Notes under the pieces: generated by a model | Database searches by the model: none | What the model was told of the DNA's origin: nothing | The model's input: only the letters and a program-made list of their open reading frames with translations | Shown: positions 5,901 through 6,236 of the stretch, piece after piece | Layout of the letters: each line of letters begins with the position of its first letter | Numbering within the stretch: position 1 is the first letter of the stretch | Source: Phycisphaeraceae bacterium | GTDB lineage: Bacteria > Planctomycetota > Phycisphaerae > Phycisphaerales > Phycisphaeraceae | Direction of reading: 5' to 3' | NCBI GenBank assembly: GCA_003551485.1 | Contig: PUMS01000405.1 | Location: forward strand, 1-6,236 | Length of the DNA stretch: 6,236 nt | Position numbers and translations under genes: made by a program

Positions 5901-6236
5901 AAGGATGCGGACCGGGCGGCGGTACTGGATGAGATGTTCGAGGCCCTCGAGCGCGGCATCGCGACCGTCCGCCGCGACTTCACACTCCACCGCGTGCTCG
6001 ATGAATCGCTCCACAGGCAGGTCATGGCTTTGCGCGAGAAACCCGATGCCGCCGCCGCGACCGCGCGCCACCGCGTGACCGTCCTGCTGTGGAACCTCGA
6101 TGATGACACACTCTCGGCCCTGGCCAACCTCGGCTTCGAGCACGAGGCCACCGCGCAGGAGGCATCCTTCCTCGTCGGCCGCATCGACGCCGGCCGCCTC
6201 GAGGCCCTGGCCCTGCACGAGGCCGTCCGCCGCATC
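2919..6236 (+). CDS. Secreted VIT and von Willebrand factor A domain protein, C-terminus outside window
   Basis: At least 1106 residues, open to the right edge. The N-terminus is a Sec signal peptide: K8/R11, a hydrophobic stretch about 12-26, and likely cleavage after A29-C30-A31. C30 lacks a proper lipobox, so a lipoprotein is unlikely. The VIT domain spans about 40-175, with RYRNPYEHKIEAVYTFPL (84-101), IYEGARRQGY (132-141) and LLEQERPNIFTQSVANI (145-161), as in inter-alpha-trypsin-inhibitor heavy chains and their bacterial relatives. A beta-rich connector ends in IPNRDFRLTW (about 383-392). The VWA domain (about 442-600) has an intact MIDAS: D447, S449 and S451 in DNSGS, T525 in GGGGTEM and D563 in VTDG. 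The family-typical tail LWARRKVGEL and TSFIAVD (745-751) follows. A Pro/Ala/Arg-rich linker (about 815-887) leads to an unassigned region from 888. Such proteins are thought to mediate metal-dependent adhesion or protein binding; the ligand and any anchor are not visible. It sits behind its own ECF-like promoter. Confidence 0.93.
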   Translation, partial: MSGYSPVKPIRLMLLTLAVMLLAAGVSPACAEQEARGGIVMAPEGGRLDALDEQGQLIGPCPLEHTDVQVHISGHFTRVDVTQRYRNPYEHKIEAVYTFPLSHRGAVDRMTMTIGDRIIEGEVRQRDIARRIYEGARRQGYVAALLEQERPNIFTQSVANIEPDAEVEIRISYIEVLESVDGQYHFHFPTVVAPRYTPGRPLTDMGQLPDGVRARPGLVMAAPAEITTERGGEIAGLTSDWLHQHTIPIHADSPIVEPRKRAARDARVQFRAAFDDGAVERGMVFEDGVGFVGDNWFFCPPRLLPAPGEPFAVDTDQVPDASRVTPMPVKPDQRAGHDINIRVHIDTGGPGITDIDSSSHGIEHEVNAEQPRRATVRLRNEREIPNRDFRLTWELTSEGIEEAILTHTGDEDAYRDFAGGFFTLILQPPARVADEDVRPRELIFVLDNSGSMLGARARLADRSALDAAKDVISKAIHTMRPDDRFNIISFNHTLAALWEQPRANTAANRASAQQFIDRRQGGGGTEMRNAVLRALGAGPFEAHRPRPDEDGKQPMRIVLFVTDGLVSNDAAIIRAVRDHAHETRVFTIGMSQAPNRHLLDEMARVGRGAVDYALPYDDVDPIVQRFADRIATPVLTDIDLSFEGIEVTDVLPSPEHMPDLFDFEPLVIHGRYSKPGEGTLTIRGRTGGGPYERRLDLTLPEHQPQHDTIATLWARRKVGELMREGDDEEAIIKLGESFQIVTQHTSFIAVDRHRVTLGGNPVLVRIPIEFPEGMSWEGIFGDTGLRGLDEREVAERAFQRHRLDAAAPDFVGGWVGVEEPLPAAPRRPQAEMRPRVRELPDQARVRDAFGMAAPAVRPVPERAEAASPRPAMQPPPADRPPQAAERQDGRVVFMYREQHAEPRATRGRQLLRVPAGPVPGAPEGVTVEVVALSSAAEDRVIERLNALLGFDPEAAAQAPPAFGRAVRDREDDLLVVTVSPIAEILEPFAARLDEKDADRAAVLDEMFEALERGIATVRRDFTLHRVLDESLHRQVMALREKPDAAAATARHRVTVLLWNLDDDTLSALANLGFEHEATAQEASFLVGRIDAGRLEALALHEAVRRI

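Noticed and set aside
3987..6218. A 743-codon open frame on the minus strand, antisense to the VIT/VWA gene.
   Set aside because: The opposite strand encodes continuous VIT and VWA motifs with a complete metal site. The antisense product has shadow-like composition (rich in His, Gly, Val and Ala) and no recognisable domain.

Overview
The window is 6.2 kb of dense, very GC-rich bacterial chromosome with strong G/C preference at third codon positions. It holds four protein-coding genes, two of which run off the ends. I see no rRNA, tRNA, CRISPR array, insertion sequence or phage gene. The combination of very high GC, a large secreted VIT/VWA protein and an ECF-sigma-type promoter suggests a Planctomycetota bacterium, perhaps Phycisphaerae-like. 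That is inference from general familiarity, because no phylogenetic marker is present.

Layout: (1) bases 1-1202, minus strand, encode the first 400 residues of a dihydrolipoamide acyltransferase (E2), most like the pyruvate dehydrogenase type. Its last few dozen codons lie beyond the left edge. (2) Bases 1203-1342 form a compact divergent promoter region. It has a good sigma-70-like promoter for the E2 gene and a weaker candidate pointing the other way, with overlapping -10 elements. (3) Bases 1343-2026, plus strand, encode a complete HAD-superfamily hydrolase of the beta-phosphoglucomutase-like type. (4) Bases 2142-2750, plus strand, encode a MobA/MocA-like nucleotidyltransferase. (5) Bases 2751-2918 are a leader region with an ECF-sigma-like promoter (GGGAACC, 15 bases, CGTCCAA). 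(6) From 2919 to the right edge, plus strand, lie at least 1106 codons of an exported protein with a VIT domain, a VWA domain with an intact metal site, a Pro/Ala/Arg-rich linker and a C-terminal region I cannot assign.

The genes do not look like one pathway. E2 belongs to central carbon metabolism, while the HAD and nucleotidyltransferase are small cytoplasmic enzymes with unknown substrates. The VIT/VWA protein acts outside the cytoplasm and appears to have its own stress- or envelope-type promoter. Both edge-truncated genes are supported by continuous family motifs along their whole visible length. The very long open frames antisense to them are by-products of base composition.

The parts most worth a second look are the unassigned C-terminal third of the VIT/VWA protein together with its ECF-like promoter, and the divergent promoter that makes E2 the first gene of its transcript.
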